Shown here: piece by piece, positions 23,101-35,905 of the stretch | Layout of the letters: every line of letters begins with the position of its first letter | Position numbering within the stretch: position 1 is the first letter of the stretch | DNA from: Eopsaltria australis | Taxonomy: Eukaryota > Chordata > Aves > Passeriformes > Petroicidae | DNA: 64,000 bases | Reading direction: 5' to 3' | NCBI GenBank assembly: GCA_034509425.1 | Contig: JAVTVJ010000829.1 | Location: 62,001-126,000, forward strand | Notes under the pieces: model-generated | What the model was told of the DNA's origin: nothing | What the model saw: the letters and a program-made list of their open reading frames with translations, nothing else | Database searches by the model: none | Made by a program: the position numbers and the translations under genes

Positions 23101-26100
23101 GAAGACTTTCAAAGGAATGTGTTAATTGTACATAGCTAACTGGAGCTGTGTGGGGACACTTCCTGATGTTAACAGTCCTCTCTAAAGGTATGTATCTCCA
23201 TTATTTATGCCAGACTGTCTGTTGGATGAATAAATTGATGAAAGTTGTTTCTGGTACCACGTTCTGTTGTTCATAAAATAATTCCCTAAAATGTTTTTGA
23301 TTGCTCATATAAACAAAACGGTTTGAAATGGGGGAAGGGGTAAAGCTAATTTAGTCATGAAAGAAAGGATTTAGAAAGTTGATGGGTTGATCACAGACCT
23401 AAAACAGCATCCACTGTGTAAAATAACACCAATCCAGCTACACAACAGGGTAGGAGGAGAAAAAACAAACCATCCTCTCGTCACTCTCATTCTTCAGTTT
23501 TTTTGTCACTGCACAGACTAGTGTGTGGCAATGACAGTACTATATTTTCACAATATCAAAACTGTCTGAACATTAATATCAAAAGAAGAGGTGCTGAAAC
23601 AATTTGGAAAATTAAATGCTGACTATTCACTATTGCTGGAAAATCTTAAATTAAGAGTTCTGAAGAAATTCAAGAATGAAACAGATGAACTACTTCAAAG
23701 AATATAGAATACCTTAGTCGTCTTCTCTGTTTGATGTCTGGAATTCAGGAAAAGTTTGGCCCAGCTTCAATACACCTACAACAGTTATGTTTGACATTTG
23801 CTATTACCATAGCCTAGCTTCAGTTCCAGAGGGAAGAGCATGTGAAATCACCGCAGAAGATACACTTAAGAAATCCACTGAGGAGTAAAAATTAAACACA
23901 CAACTACCATGGCTCCTATGAGGAATAAGAAAGGGCTGTATTTCACTGCTTTTAAGACAATAGCACAGCGGATGAAGAAGAAGCAATTTATTTTAACAGG
24001 ATGTTCTAAAATCTTTTGACCAATTTTCTCAAGGAAATCAAGCTGTAAAGTACAGTGAAGGATCAAAACTTGCTAAGAAAAAAATTTTTACAAAAAAATT
24101 ACCAGCTTTCAGGATGAAAATTCATACTGATGTTCTCTGAGACAGCTGAACTAGTTGCACTGTGTTTATAAGGAAATGTAAAATGGCTTTATACTTAAAC
24201 TACTACATTTTTAGTTGTTCCGCATTCAATTAGTTTTAAATCGAATTAATATATTCATCAGCTGTTACATGAACTTATTTGAATTAGCAGAATATTTCTT
24301 CATCCTACTTTTCCCTTCTATTTCCACACCTAATTAATCTCATCCCATGAATTAGTCAGACATGAGATGCATTGTACTGAACTCCTGCCACGTACTGATT
24401 TCCATATTGCCTAGTTGCTTGATGCAATGTAATCTGGCTTGAGACTAAGCCAGGCACAATACCAAGAAAGATGGGAGTTCGATGCAAAATTCTTACAAGA
24501 CAAAGGAAGAGAGAAATTTGCTGAGTCAAACAATGCCAGATGGCCAGTCAAGTGCTCAGGTGCTGTAATGAATATCATGCATATTATAACAGAGTTCTAA
24601 GAGTTTTTACATATAAATCCTTATTTACATTTAGCAAACATAAAAATTTTGACGATAACTAGATAGCTGCTGTCTGTCTCCTTCTTTGATATTCTTCTCT
24701 ACTTTCTACACTTACTAATAATTTTCTTGTTAAGAAGGGTTTTGTTTCTAAACTTGATCCTGCAGATCCATCTTCAGGACAGAACTCCATTATTTTTCAT
24801 GTGTGTCTGTTTGGGTAGAGGTCTAGTCTCGGTGATAAAGTTTGTTTTGTAAACTGTCTGTATCACTCTGTCTTTTATAAGAGATCTATAATGTAACAAG
24901 AATGTAGAAGTTATTGTAGTATGAATATGTGAATCAAGGTAAAAGTACACTTCAATTTTAATCTAAAAAAGACTTTGATCGGTCACTTTCTATATTTATT
25001 CACACTTTCATATATGTTCTTCCCTCTTGGCTATTTTTTTGTGACACTGAAAGTACAATATGTGACTGCTTTGGCAAAGAACTAATAGTAGATTTAGGTT
25101 TCTGCTCCTGGATCTGAATAGCACTGCAACTACAGAACGAAGAACTCCTCTGGAATAGTCAGAGCACTGTTGAGAATGCACATGATATGAGCTGCTTCAC
25201 AATAACTGGTATAATATGCTTCCCAGACCTAGGAAGCAATTTGTTTTGCCTAGTGGGCATCTGAATGCCAAGCTCAGAATTTATCAAAACCCATGTACAA
25301 TGGAAATAAACACGCTTTGCAGTGACTGTGTGAACTATTCTGCCAGTACAAATAGCTTTCTGGCATCCCCTCAAGGCAAAGAATTGGGCCAAAGACATTA
25401 ACTGTACTTTGTGGTACACAGTACAAGATAGAATGAAACTAGGCTGTCAGTGAGAGCATCACTTTGCTTTTCCTTTCATGCTTTTCTCTTTTTGATGTAC
25501 TTTTTCCCAATTTAATCTCATTTCTTTCTAATATCTTGTAAATAAAAGGTGCAAGTGCTCACACTTAACATGTTTTTTACCTATGGTACAGGCCAAAGGT
25601 TGTGGTCAACACTAGGTACAAAAAAACAGCCTAGGCATTTACCTTCCATTTAGGCATCTAATCCCAATTTATAACTCCAAAGCTCCTAATGGACTTTCTC
25701 ACAGCCCCTGAAAGGCTGTCGCAGTATTGCAGTTTGTGCCAGGTGGTTACATATATATTGCAGGAGGATAGCCTACAGGGAGAGTGTTCAGTACCCTAAT
25801 CACCGTGCTCAGTATCACCACCCACTTGTCTGATTTAATATTTAGAGTAGCAGAATCAAGGAGAAATAGATTCAGCTGTACTCCCTGCAACTGTCTGAAA
25901 CACCCTAGAAAAGAATCTTTCGCGTAGTCTCTGGCAAGGTCAGACATCTGCATTAAAACTCCTACTCAGAATGAGACTGCAGATCTTCTCCCACTTCTTC
26001 TCTTTCAATTCCTTGTACTTCTCCTTTGTTTCAGTTTCCTTCTTACCTCCAGAAAATAGGTCAGATTTGTGGATTTTAAGCAATGGTCTGGAGCTATAAA

Positions 26101-26361
26101 GCTTAACCCTTGCAGTGTCTCCTCCAGTCACTCAGTACTTATTTTCCAGGTCAATGCTTTTGTCACATTTTTGGTGCCAGTATGAGACGCCCAGCTCAGG
26201 ATGTACAAGTAGAGGAATGCAGAGGTGCCTGACTCCAGATCACGGATTTTATTGAAACCTGCTGATGGGACACAATGGTGTTTTGGCAAGGAGTTTATGT
26301 CAAATCGATCAGGCTGTACCTGCTATTACCTTCCCAACTGCAAAAATCTAGCTGGACCTCC
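20151..26361. other. Six kilobases without a recognised gene or element
   Basis: Apparently unique A+T-rich DNA. Open frames reach 87 codons (20805-21068 plus) and none is recognisable. A second patch with an E-box (CAGCTG at 24259-24264) among ATTA cores lies at about 24225-24360; it is weaker than the one at 20.0 kb. The segment 26150-26361, next to the inverted LTR, is richer in G+C and unassigned. Confidence 0.5.
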
Positions 26362-26367
26362 CGGAAG
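26362..26367 (+). repeat. 6-bp target-site duplication, left copy (CGGAAG)
   Basis: CGGAAG occurs here and exactly at 26995-27000, 627 bases apart, at the expected edges of an inverted LTR. Confidence 0.6.
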
Positions 26368-26994
26368 CGTAGCCTTCCTGTCCTGGATGTTGATCAGGCT
26401 GTCCACCAGGGTCAGCTGGGCAATCTGACAGCAGCTACTTACAAGTGTCCCCGACTCTAACAGGTCCACTGCAGTCGGACCCTTATGTCCCTAACCGCAG
26501 GCTGCGTCTCCCTAATGGTACATGGCTGGAGTTATAGCAAGGAGGGATCTCTCGGCACAGGATGAGAAGAAACAGTATCACAGCAATGACTGCACTCTGG
26601 GCACCCGAACCTGAGAGACCCCGGGCTCAGGGTACACCAGACTTTTATTGTGAGGATATTGACCAATCTGAACAGAGGCAGGCGGAGGAACCAGGGAGGG
26701 ACAAAGGGGTAAGGACCAACTGGGAACAGAGAGGGGAGAGGGGATAACAGACACAACAATAACACAATCAACTACCGTACATAACCGAACTTTCTAGAAC
26801 TCAGGGGAGACTGACAACTGATTGACAAGTGGTCAGTCCAATGGTCGGGGAATGACCAGGCCTTAAGAAGCCAGCCCCACTTTGGGGCATACCACTGCAA
26901 AACCCCACCCCGGCGGTGACCTCAGTCCTGTGACTCTTTGCTCCAGGGCTTCTTAATAGGGAATGAGCTTTTGGGAGCCCCGACCACCACCACA
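26368..26994 (-). mobile_element. Solo LTR, ERVK-like family, copy 3, inverted
   Basis: Read on the minus strand it starts TGTGGTGGTGG at 26994, parallel to copies 1 and 2. It carries AGTTCTAGAAAGTTC as in copy 2 and AATAAAAGTCTGGTG as in copy 1; the signal falls at 26644-26649. Exact CGGAAG copies flank it. On the minus strand the 3' end reads CTACG instead of a canonical CA, so either one transition has occurred or that border is off by a few bases. At 627 bp it matches the other copies in length. No gag, pol or env is present. The open frames at 26532-26771, 26562-26747 and 26801-26995 lie inside it and are not genes. Confidence 0.8.
26644..26649 (-). terminator. LTR polyadenylation signal, copy 3
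   Basis: TTTATT on the plus strand is AATAAA on the minus strand, in the context AATAAAAGTCTGGTG shared with copy 1. Confidence 0.75.
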
Positions 26995-27000
26995 CGGAAG
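26995..27000 (+). repeat. 6-bp target-site duplication, right copy (CGGAAG)
   Basis: Exact partner of 26362-26367; it sets the U3 border of the inverted LTR at 26994. Confidence 0.6.
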
Positions 27001-28114
27001 TTTCTTTTGTTCTTGCCCCAGCATGCCTGTAAGAAAAACAAACATTTCAGGTTTGTCCCAGGATACAGTCAGGAGGCTCCTAGGCTAAAAGTTTGTCTGT
27101 AAAAGCCATGAGATGCTTGCAATATGGTCATGGACTACAATGCTAAGCCTCCTGACCCTTATACATCTGAGTCCCAACACCCTCTTATTTAAGCTTCTTT
27201 TTTCTGAGCTGTCTGGGGTTTTTTCCACTGTAATTTATCAGCAAATTAACGTGAATCCTTTACTTTTCATGATTTCACCTTAACTCTTACTCATAAGAAA
27301 TTGTAGTAACTGGACTGTCAGGAAATGTAAACCAGCAAAACCACTCTGAAGCCAGGAGGAAACTGTCAGTTTTCAACTGGAGAGGAAGCAGCCTTTTTCC
27401 TCTAATCCTTCCATTATCAATAAGCATACAGGACAAGGTAATTATGCATTTTGTGCCTAATGGCTCAGTTCTTTTTATTACAAGAATTTCCAGACAGAGA
27501 AAGAATCCTTCTTCCATAACTCTGCAAAGCTCTGCTCAGTATTGGACTGGGATAGCCCACTTAATTTTCACTCTCTGGCCTAATCTCATGTATTTTGCTA
27601 ATCCTTCTTAATTTAAATTTACTTCAGGCTGTCAAAGGAAATTACTTTAACTGCATGGTCATCTGCTTTTCTTTATTTTACCTTTTGCATATCTTAAAGA
27701 ACACCACTCTGAAATGATACTTCAGATGCTAAAAATAATCAATAAACTCACAGTTTAGGCACAAACTACACGAAACCTTTCTGCACAATCTGGTATAAAT
27801 GACAAGTAAAATATCACAAATACTATAGTATTTCAGTTTACATAGACGCTTCACCTGTGGATGATGAAGGCTGTCATCTATTCTCTGCAGAAACAGTGGA
27901 TTAACGCTTCCCTTGGACAGACAGGGGCATTTGTATGAAGCACTTAATGGATATAAGGTTCCTCTTTTTATTTATTTTAATGTTCCTGCACACAACAGGA
28001 TGGGTTGAGGAGAAGTAACAGGGATGACAGGTAAGTAAGATGAAATCAGGTACTTGATTGTAAAGCAAGGACAAATCTGTAGATATGGGAGTCATTTCAG
28101 TCAGGCCATATATG

Positions 28115-28120
<6 letters not shown>
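27001..28120. other. Unannotated DNA
   Basis: No gene or element is recognised. The short open frames show no domain. Confidence 0.5.

Positions 28121-28146
<26 letters not shown>
28121..28146. repeat. TA dinucleotide microsatellite, 13 units
   Basis: Thirteen TA units follow a TATGTATGTG lead-in. The 159-codon minus frame at 27901-28380, the longest in the window, runs through this tract as alternating Tyr-Ile. It is therefore a repeat artefact. Confidence 0.95.
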
Positions 28147-31100
28147 ATAGAAAGTATAAAAGCAAAGTACAGACAGAGCAAAGAAATAGTGGATTGAAAA
28201 ACAAGTGGACCTGGGGTGGGGGGAAGGTCCCAATTCACATATTTTGCTGCCACCCTGTAAATCCTCACTGAGGCAACAGATGAAAACAGTTGGTGTTCTC
28301 CATTTCCTGGTAATGAATTCTTCACCCCCTACTCCTAAGGGATGGCATCCTACTGGCATAGGAGATGTAATTTTCACCAACAGAGGTAAATTGGTCCCTG
28401 CAGTTTGCCCTTTATATGCTACATATGATTTACTTAGGTTTTATTAACTAGGGTAACACTTACTACAACTTGATAATGTTCATTGCCAAAAACAGAATTC
28501 CTCACAGCAGTGGAACTGTTTAAACAGAGATCCACAATCATTTTTTCTCTTCAGCTTTATTTTACTGTTAATATTTTGACCACAGAGACTATTCCTCTAA
28601 AATTTAGGAAAGGCTTGATGAATTTAGCAATCTAATTGCAATGGGGTGTGAAGCAACAGCAAAAGGAATGTTTTTCCTCTGACTTCTAGGCTGCAGGTGG
28701 CATTTTACCTTTCAAAAGACAACCAGGCATTTATATTTTTCCCAAAGCTAATTTCTATTCCAATCTGTACTACCCCAACTTCACAGTTTTAATTGGCTTT
28801 CCATCTGCAGAATATAGACTTCTCTTCTTACCCTGCCAAGCTTGGACTATGAACAACCTCCTTCATTAATGTCAGTTGTCCTTCAGGGTTACAGATGACA
28901 TTGATTAATTCTCCAATTAGTTTAATTATAAGGAGGAAAAGAAGTGCAAAGCAACAAATGTATCAGGAATGTTTAACATACAATAAACACGTAGTAAAAT
29001 AAGATTATGAAGACTTGTGCAAATCAGTAAAAGCAGAGGAGGTGTAATTTTTTTCACTTTTTTGTTCTTCAGACAGAAAGCACTAACAAAGTTGACACAG
29101 ACCTTTGCAGCCACTTTAGAAAAGCTTTGGGAAAATGTTTTAATCATTGTTCAGTTGTGAAAAATCTCACCAGAACAATACAAAATGTGTAATTTAAAAT
29201 AGTTTTTGAGTAAAAGTGATCATGAAAATGTCTTATTTATAATTTTTCTTTAAATTTCAGAAATCTCTGTGTTCTTTAGAAGATTATGATGTTCCTTTAG
29301 TAACACTGCAGGAAATAGAAAATCTGTGATTTTCTCAATTTTATTGATGATTACAAACAGGAGGTAGTCACAGCTCAGAGACTTGTTTGTGTCTTTCATT
29401 AGATTTTTTTAAATTTTGACTGAGAAAGCAAAGCTATTATCCCTGGTAAGAAAACGCCACCTAAGACAAATCTAAAATTCTTCCAATTATCTTAAGTAAT
29501 TAGAAATTGGAAAATCTCCAGCGAATTTCTCCTGCTCAGTCTAAACTGAAAAATAAGCACAGAAGCTAGTGGTGCTCAAAAAGATGTAAAGAAACAGAAC
29601 CGATGATGCCCACTGATGGCGAGTTCATACAGATGTGTTCCTGGCAGTATCTGCTAAGAAAGAGACCTCTACACATCCCCATATGGCACAGCAATAGCTG
29701 AAGTACCATATGTTTACACTGCTGAACACTCAACACACCATGTTTTTAAAGCAACACACTGTGCACATCATTGGAATTCAGCCTTCTGTAACTCATGCAG
29801 ATCATACTGCTCAGTAGTGAACACAGAATAATAATTGTGTGAGCAGTGCCTTGTACAACAGCTTGTGTGGCACTTCTTGTAGCTTCAGTGAAGAAGGATG
29901 TGAAAAAGCTCTGACAGGACCCCTCAGGCTCGCTGCAACTGGAGGTCATCTCAGCAGGTGGTTTCACAGTGCTTATACTCACATCACAAAATGTGCGAAA
30001 AACACACTGCCACCTGAAATCCAGCTGAGGAGCACTGAATCTGTAGATCTGACTGACTTCCCGATTCAAAACCAAATCCCTCAACACCAAATGCCTCTCA
30101 CCCCAGAGGCCATTTGCCATGCAACAATGTCCCACGGAGGCATCCTGCTTGTACTGTCTTTGAGTCTCCCTTTGGCAGCAATGCCCTGATCACTCTGGAG
30201 CTGACAGCACAGCTGAGTCAGGGGCTCTCTCAGTGTCTTCAGATGTTTTGGCTCGAAATCTGCAAGTCATATTTTCGTTGCCATTTGTGCTGTGTAGGAC
30301 CCAGAATACTCACCACTTCCAAGGATGCTTTATAAAAGTTGTGTAGGTCATCTGCCTACCAGTTAAGTGCAAATGGATGGATAAAAAATAATACAAAATA
30401 AAAGGCTGCATTTAGAATCAGTGCAGACCCTGTGACAAATTGCTTCATAGAAAGAGCGTGAAATTGTTTGAATGTAGTAAGTTTGCCTTTGAATGAGTAA
30501 ACGGACCAGTAAATTAATCAAAGGGGGAATTGTCTGTCTTTCAAATGTATTGCCCATTTATGTCAAAGCTATGAAAACCACAAGTAGAATGATTTATAGT
30601 GCATACAGAGGTAAAATATAAAATCAAATCCAGAAGAAAAATGAGAGCATTCAATGCAATTTATACTATTTAGTGTTGGATTTATATACTCTTTTTATTT
30701 GCTAATTTTAAAACCAGAAGTATTTTCTAACATGTATTTGAATTGCTAGTATATTTGTTTGTTTGATTTCTACATTCTCTAGTAAAACACTCATATGTAA
30801 TTGCTTTACTAAAAGAAGTTGTTTAAAACAACATCTGATTCTCTTTACAAGCAGAGAGATAATTGTGACAGGTTCAAACTAACCATGACAAGATACTATT
30901 TGATAAAAATTATAATAATTTCTCCTAAAAAAATTATACAAAGATGATAAGCTTTTGTTGCTAAGATCTGTGAGTATTTTAGGTTAGATTTCCTATGATC
31001 TAAACATTTGATAGGAACTGTTTTCTTAAATACTGAAGGTGAAATCTTGAGTGCAGTCTAAGACATCTCTTGAACATCTAGATTTTCAATAAAAAATAAA

Positions 31101-32292
31101 GTATCCAGAAATGGGATCCAAGATATTTAACCTGTGTAGCTAGTTTTTCAATAGAATGTGCACTTTAACACACAAAAAATTCTGCCTTTAAGGTACCTCA
31201 TTCTGGGCTGAAAGAAGAGTCCTTTTCGCATGCAGCCTCAGTAAGTAAATTAATCTGCTCTTCCTGAAAATGATCAGCGAACTGCTTGCTCTTTTCCTTT
31301 AAAATGTGAATGCTGGGCATGCTGCAAACCCTACCCCTCCTATATCCCAAGCTGTTTAACACATCATACTTCCACCTTAGCCAGCAAAGGATGAAGCATA
31401 TCTTTCTGAGGAGTATCTTAATATCGAAGTTGTAAACCAGATTTGGGGTAGATTTTTTTACCACTGTATTTGGAATTGGATCAGTGTGTGGCAAAGAACT
31501 CAAAAATCTCTAGGCCACTGAGAAAAAGTATATTATGTATTAGTGATGATTAGTGGTAAGGGCCACAACATGGAGATGGAAGAGATGATTCTTGGGACTT
31601 AATTTAAGGGGCCTTTGACAGGTGTTGGTCCAATATCTAGGTTGACAGTGATATAAAGTGTAGTAAAGAAGCACATGAAGGTGACAGACTAAGTAGCTGA
31701 ATTTTAAGTTAAAATCTGTGTGAAAAAAAAGTAATTGTAAAAATTAGAAGCAAGAACTTCTTGGACATATGAAGCTTCTTAGGGTCTAGTACTATTAACA
31801 ATCAGCATTTATTCCATAGTGATCCATACAAACAAAAACCACTTTAAATACTAAAATGAGAAGTATGAAAACTCAGGTTATATTTGTATGTGCACATATA
31901 TACACAAATACATACGCACAAATAAAAAATGTACACGACATGTAAAACGTGCCTTTTGAAAGTAAATAGAAAACTAGCTGCATGTACTGATAAGAGAAGT
32001 ACAGACAAGGGTTTTCTGCATAGCAATACCCTTATTTTGGAAGAACTTTTATTAAATAAGGATTTAGGCAAAGATGTAGGAAGATTTATCTCTTTTAAGC
32101 TGTATGTTTTAGCTCTGCAGTCAAACAAAATATGAGAACAGCTCACTTGTCAAGGGAAATAACCTTGAGTACCCTTTCCAGACTTTATATACTGTGCTTT
32201 GATCCTAAATATAAGGGGACACTACTGACTGTGGTGTTATAGAACCCAAGGAAAACTTCCTAAGTATTATAAGAACAATATAATTTGACATC
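28147..32292. other. Unannotated DNA, mostly A+T-rich
   Basis: A patch at 28860-28940 has several ATTA/TAATT cores and could be an enhancer. Overlapping frames of 116 codons (29839-30189, plus) and 129 codons (29746-30135, minus) lie in one G+C-richer segment; neither resembles a known protein, and the plus frame begins with GTG. A 101-codon minus frame at 31198-31503 is also unrecognised. No CR1 or LTR ends are seen. Confidence 0.5.
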
Positions 32293-32320
32293 CATGTGGG
32301 GAAAAAAAAAAACCCACATG
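32293..32320. repeat. Perfect 8-bp inverted repeat around an A run
   Basis: CATGTGGG at 32293-32300 and CCCACATG at 32313-32320 flank a 12-base loop that is G followed by eleven A. It could form a small hairpin. It may only be local slippage. Confidence 0.8.
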
Positions 32321-32959
32321 ATTTAAAGTGGAAATAGTCCTGTACTGTGTGTAAATACTTTTCCCCCATTCCCATATGCTCTCTGGAGACATGGGAGAAT
32401 TGCCTTAGGAAGGAAAATGATGCATAAAATAACTTGAGCTAATGAGGAAAGAAGTTGACAGAAGTCATAAAGAAAATTGAAATTATTTGAGTGCTAATAT
32501 GCAGATCAGCCAGTAACTAAACTAGTTCTAGCTATTTAAAAACAGTAGCAGAATAATATAACCACAGTTTCCAGTTGTCCCCCCATTATATTTGTGCTAC
32601 AGAGTTTCCTGCAACTGAGCAATCAGATCTTTGAAAAGAGCATTATTTCTTTTTCCTTTTTGAATCTCTGTCCTTCCAGAAGTGAAAACTGCCCTCTGTT
32701 CCAAACTCAGTTTGAGAGGAAAGAATAAAAAGTGAAACACATATGACTTGTAATGCATCTTTAAACTCTCTATTTGCCATATTTCCCGAAAGATTTATTT
32801 GTGTTGCTCAGTGAACTACAAAACAAATGAACAGATATAGAATCCTCTTAGTGAAGTTCCTAAGTAGCAAGGCCTGAGGGGTTATATAATAAATAATGAC
32901 CAGTAAAAATCACTTTAAACTGGACTGATTGAAAAGAAGTTGAGCTATCAGTAAGAACC
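32321..32959. other. Unannotated DNA
   Basis: A+T-rich sequence with nothing recognised. Confidence 0.5.
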
Positions 32960-33590
32960 CATGCCTGTGCTGCCATTTAAAGAGACCACAAAGGGTGGGA
33001 GAAATGGACTGAGAGGAACTTACTTAAGTTCATCAACCAGGAATGCAAATCCCACCAGCTGAGGAGGAATAACCACAGGCACCAGCCCAAGTTGGGAGCT
33101 AACAAACTGGAAAGCAGCTTTGCAGAAAAGGATCTAGTTGTCATGATGCACAAGATGATCATAAGCTAGCAACATGTCCTTGTGGCAAAGAAGGCCAACA
33201 GTATCCTGGGCTGCATTGGGAAGAGAGGTCACAGCAAGATGAGGAAGGGGATCCTTCCTCTTACTGCTCTGGTGAGGCCACATTCAAATTACTGTGTCCA
33301 GTTCTGGTCTCCTTGCTGTAAGAGAGGCATGAAAATAGTCCAGCTAAAGGCCAGTGAGATGTTTAAGGGACTGGAGCATCTCTCCTATGAGAAAAGGCTG
33401 GGAGATGTGGGTGTGTTCAGCCTGAAGGGGGGAAAGCACAGGAGAATCTTGTTCGAGTGTGTAAGTAACTGATGGGAGTGAGATTAACAGGACAGAGTTG
33501 GACCCTTTTTAGTGGTACCCACTGGCAAGAGACAATGGATTCAAACTGAAACAGGAAAATTTCATGGACAAAAGCCTCTAGATGGAACTT
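32960..33590 (+). mobile_element. CR1 LINE fragment lacking its 3' tail
   Basis: The plus strand follows CR1 ORF2 from the segment around the start of its last third (about 32985-33075). The Ala-Glu-Lys-Asp-Leu core lies near 33125. The Lys-Lys-Ala-Asn ... Leu-Gly-Cys-Ile block is at about 33187-33220. Ala-Leu-Val-Arg-Pro-His ... Gln-Phe-Trp is at about 33265-33310, and the Leu-Glu-His-Leu-Ser-Tyr-Glu block near 33370-33395. The match stops after about 33590, before the UTR and octamers, so the 3' end was deleted or has decayed. Its blocks match the copy at 3191-4205. The 96-codon frame at 33182-33472 is the best-preserved piece of this dead element. Confidence 0.9.
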
Positions 33591-35780
33591 AAAGCTTCAT
33601 GAAGTCCAGTCCATATTGAAGCATGTTCCTATTTCAACTTTAACAAGAAGATAGTGTGTTACATGCAGCCAGAGGAAGCATCACAGAGTTCTTTTCTGGC
33701 CAGATTTTTTCTGATGGCCTTCTGCTCAGCATGAGGAGCAAACACATCATTTCAATCAATAAAAGATAGTCCTCTGCCTCTCCTCCCCCCACCATGAATC
33801 CACAAAGGAAATTCATTGAGTATAATTAAAAGATGTAAATTAAAAATAGCTTTTATGGTTCATTAAAAAGCACTTATGTTAACATCTAAGCCTGAATGTG
33901 GCCAAATATTCTCTGATTTCCAAGCTGTTTAAAACTTTCTTTGCTCTCAACTTTGTAATTTTTAATGTTTTAATGATGTGGAGCAAGGTCAGAAGAAATA
34001 TCAGCATCAGATTTCTACTACTTCACCTCCAAATCTTGGTGGATCTTGCTTTCCTGCCAGTTGTCTGAGATCCACATCTGTACCAGTTGTAAGAATTGGC
34101 TGCTCCACACGTGCCATGGAGCCAAAACATGCCATTGTGATGCATTTCTTTTCAGTTCCCTCATTTAGAACCTGGGGTATTCCTACATTATACTGCTGCA
34201 AGAAGTGACACTGAAACTTTCTTTGGTTTTAGAGTTCTTTGGAGGACTCTATGAATAGGAGGTTATTTACCATTACATGTGTTGCTGATATATTTCTTTT
34301 ATTTGTTGCTTGTGTTAATGTGGTCAATTAAATACAGGGTCAAAAACTCAAATGTTTCTGGCCAGAACACTAAGAGTCCTGAAGTCATACTTTGACACAT
34401 TATACCAATGTAGACATTGAATTCAGTGAAGTTACCTCTTACTTACAACATTGTACGACCAGGATTCACTGTATTATTTATTTTTAAAAAATCATATTGA
34501 TGGTTCCCATATTTGATCAAAAGTAATTTTTCCTGCTGGGTTAATGAAGGAAAAAAGAATCAATGCAATATGCTAGCTATTAAAAAAAATTCAATTGGTC
34601 AATTAAAATTATTATTAACAAATAAAATATTTTAAAAACAGAGAAAGATATAGAATACTGCAAAGATATATTTTATAACTGTAATCTCTATCTTGTAAAA
34701 AATTGACAGTGATAAAGCGTTTCACACAGTGTTGGCCCTTTTGTCAAGGTATTAATGACCTCCTTGAGTGATCACCTTCAGCTTTGCCACCAGCCTTTAA
34801 GTGCACTGAGTCATTAATAACTTGGAACTACCATGTTAATAGGATATTATCCTGGTTTGAACAACCCACAGAGGCATTAAACAAAAGTAAATGTTGTCAC
34901 ACTTGAAGATGATATTCCTCTAATGAGAAACCAATAAGCAGTTTGAGCTGGGCATTTTGAATGTCTAGCTTGCCAGTGGTCAAGTTTCAACCTGAAAATA
35001 CCAGGAATCATTCCTCATGGATGGATGCCTGTACCCCAGATTATACCAGGCAGTGAGACCCAGGAGAGGGCCCTCATTGTGTTATCCTTGTGAGGGGGCA
35101 GTGAGGCTCAGCCTGGGAGGGGAGCACTGAAGCAGATCACAGAAAGGGGTAACAGAGCAGACAGATGCAGAGAGCCTCAGAGACAGGCAGCTAATGGTTG
35201 GACATGATGGTGCACCAAACATCATCACACCTTCACAGGTGTGGGCTCAAGAGCCTAACTGTGTTTTTATTACAGCTTCTATTACTTGTCTGCTATCTGC
35301 CACTAACATAAACAGAAATGAAGTGCATTGTGACCTCAGAAAGTACTGTGTGGATGCTCAACCCTAAAACTATAAATCTAAACCTGCCTCCAGAACTCCT
35401 TTCCCATTATTATCACTTACGATACAGGCCAGTTTGCCTCTTCTCTTATGAAAATTATCCCTTCTTTGCACAGGTCAAAAATGTAATCAAAAACACCCTC
35501 CAAACTTCAACACCAATATTATATAGGAGCAAAATTTAAGATATTTTAAAAATAACATCCTTATGTGTAATTTTTATCTAACTGTTATTCTGCCCAGTTT
35601 GTTCCAGATTAGATTATCTGATAGATCTTGAACTGATTATCAGCAAGTGATGCTAAAACTGTGGCCAGGATAAAGAACCACAAAAAAAGAGTTTTATGAG
35701 AATAGGAATTGGAATACAACTCTAATATACCCATTAAAGTAAATTCTGTTTGTTGTGAGAAATATTCAGTTTGTTGTAGT
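33591..35780. other. Unannotated DNA
   Basis: No gene or element is recognised. A G+C-richer patch at about 35030-35260 is unassigned. Open frames are at most 76 codons. Confidence 0.5.
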
Positions 35781-35781
35781 T

Positions 35782-35831
35782 AAAAATAAAAAAAAAAAAA
35801 AAAGTAAAAAAAGAAAAAGGAGACAAAAAAA
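35782..35831 (+). repeat. A-rich tract
   Basis: A run of sixteen A at 35788-35803 is followed by more short A runs. It could be the tail of a processed retrocopy, but I find no recognisable gene body or AATAAA close upstream and no flanking duplication. Confidence 0.85.
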
Positions 35832-35857
35832 ACTGTGAGAAGAATTCTGAAAGAAAC

Positions 35858-35905
35858 TTAACTGCAAGTAGGTATTTACTCTCTTAACTGCAGGTATTTA
35901 CTCTC
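35858..35905 (+). repeat. Imperfect tandem duplication
   Basis: A 26-base unit starting TTAACTGCA and ending TTTACTCTC (35858-35883) is followed directly by a 22-base version (35884-35905) that lacks four bases. It is a recent-looking local duplication. Confidence 0.92.

Noticed and set aside
27901..28380. Longest open frame in the window (159 codons, minus)
   Set aside because: It runs through the TA microsatellite as alternating Tyr-Ile and has no domain; a chance frame.
29746..30189. Frames of 129 (minus) and 116 (plus) codons
   Set aside because: They overlap on opposite strands, match no family I know, and the plus one needs a GTG start. Kept only as unannotated DNA.
35782..35831. Poly(A) tail of a processed pseudogene
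   Set aside because: No gene body, AATAAA or flanking duplication was found; treated as a simple A-rich tract.
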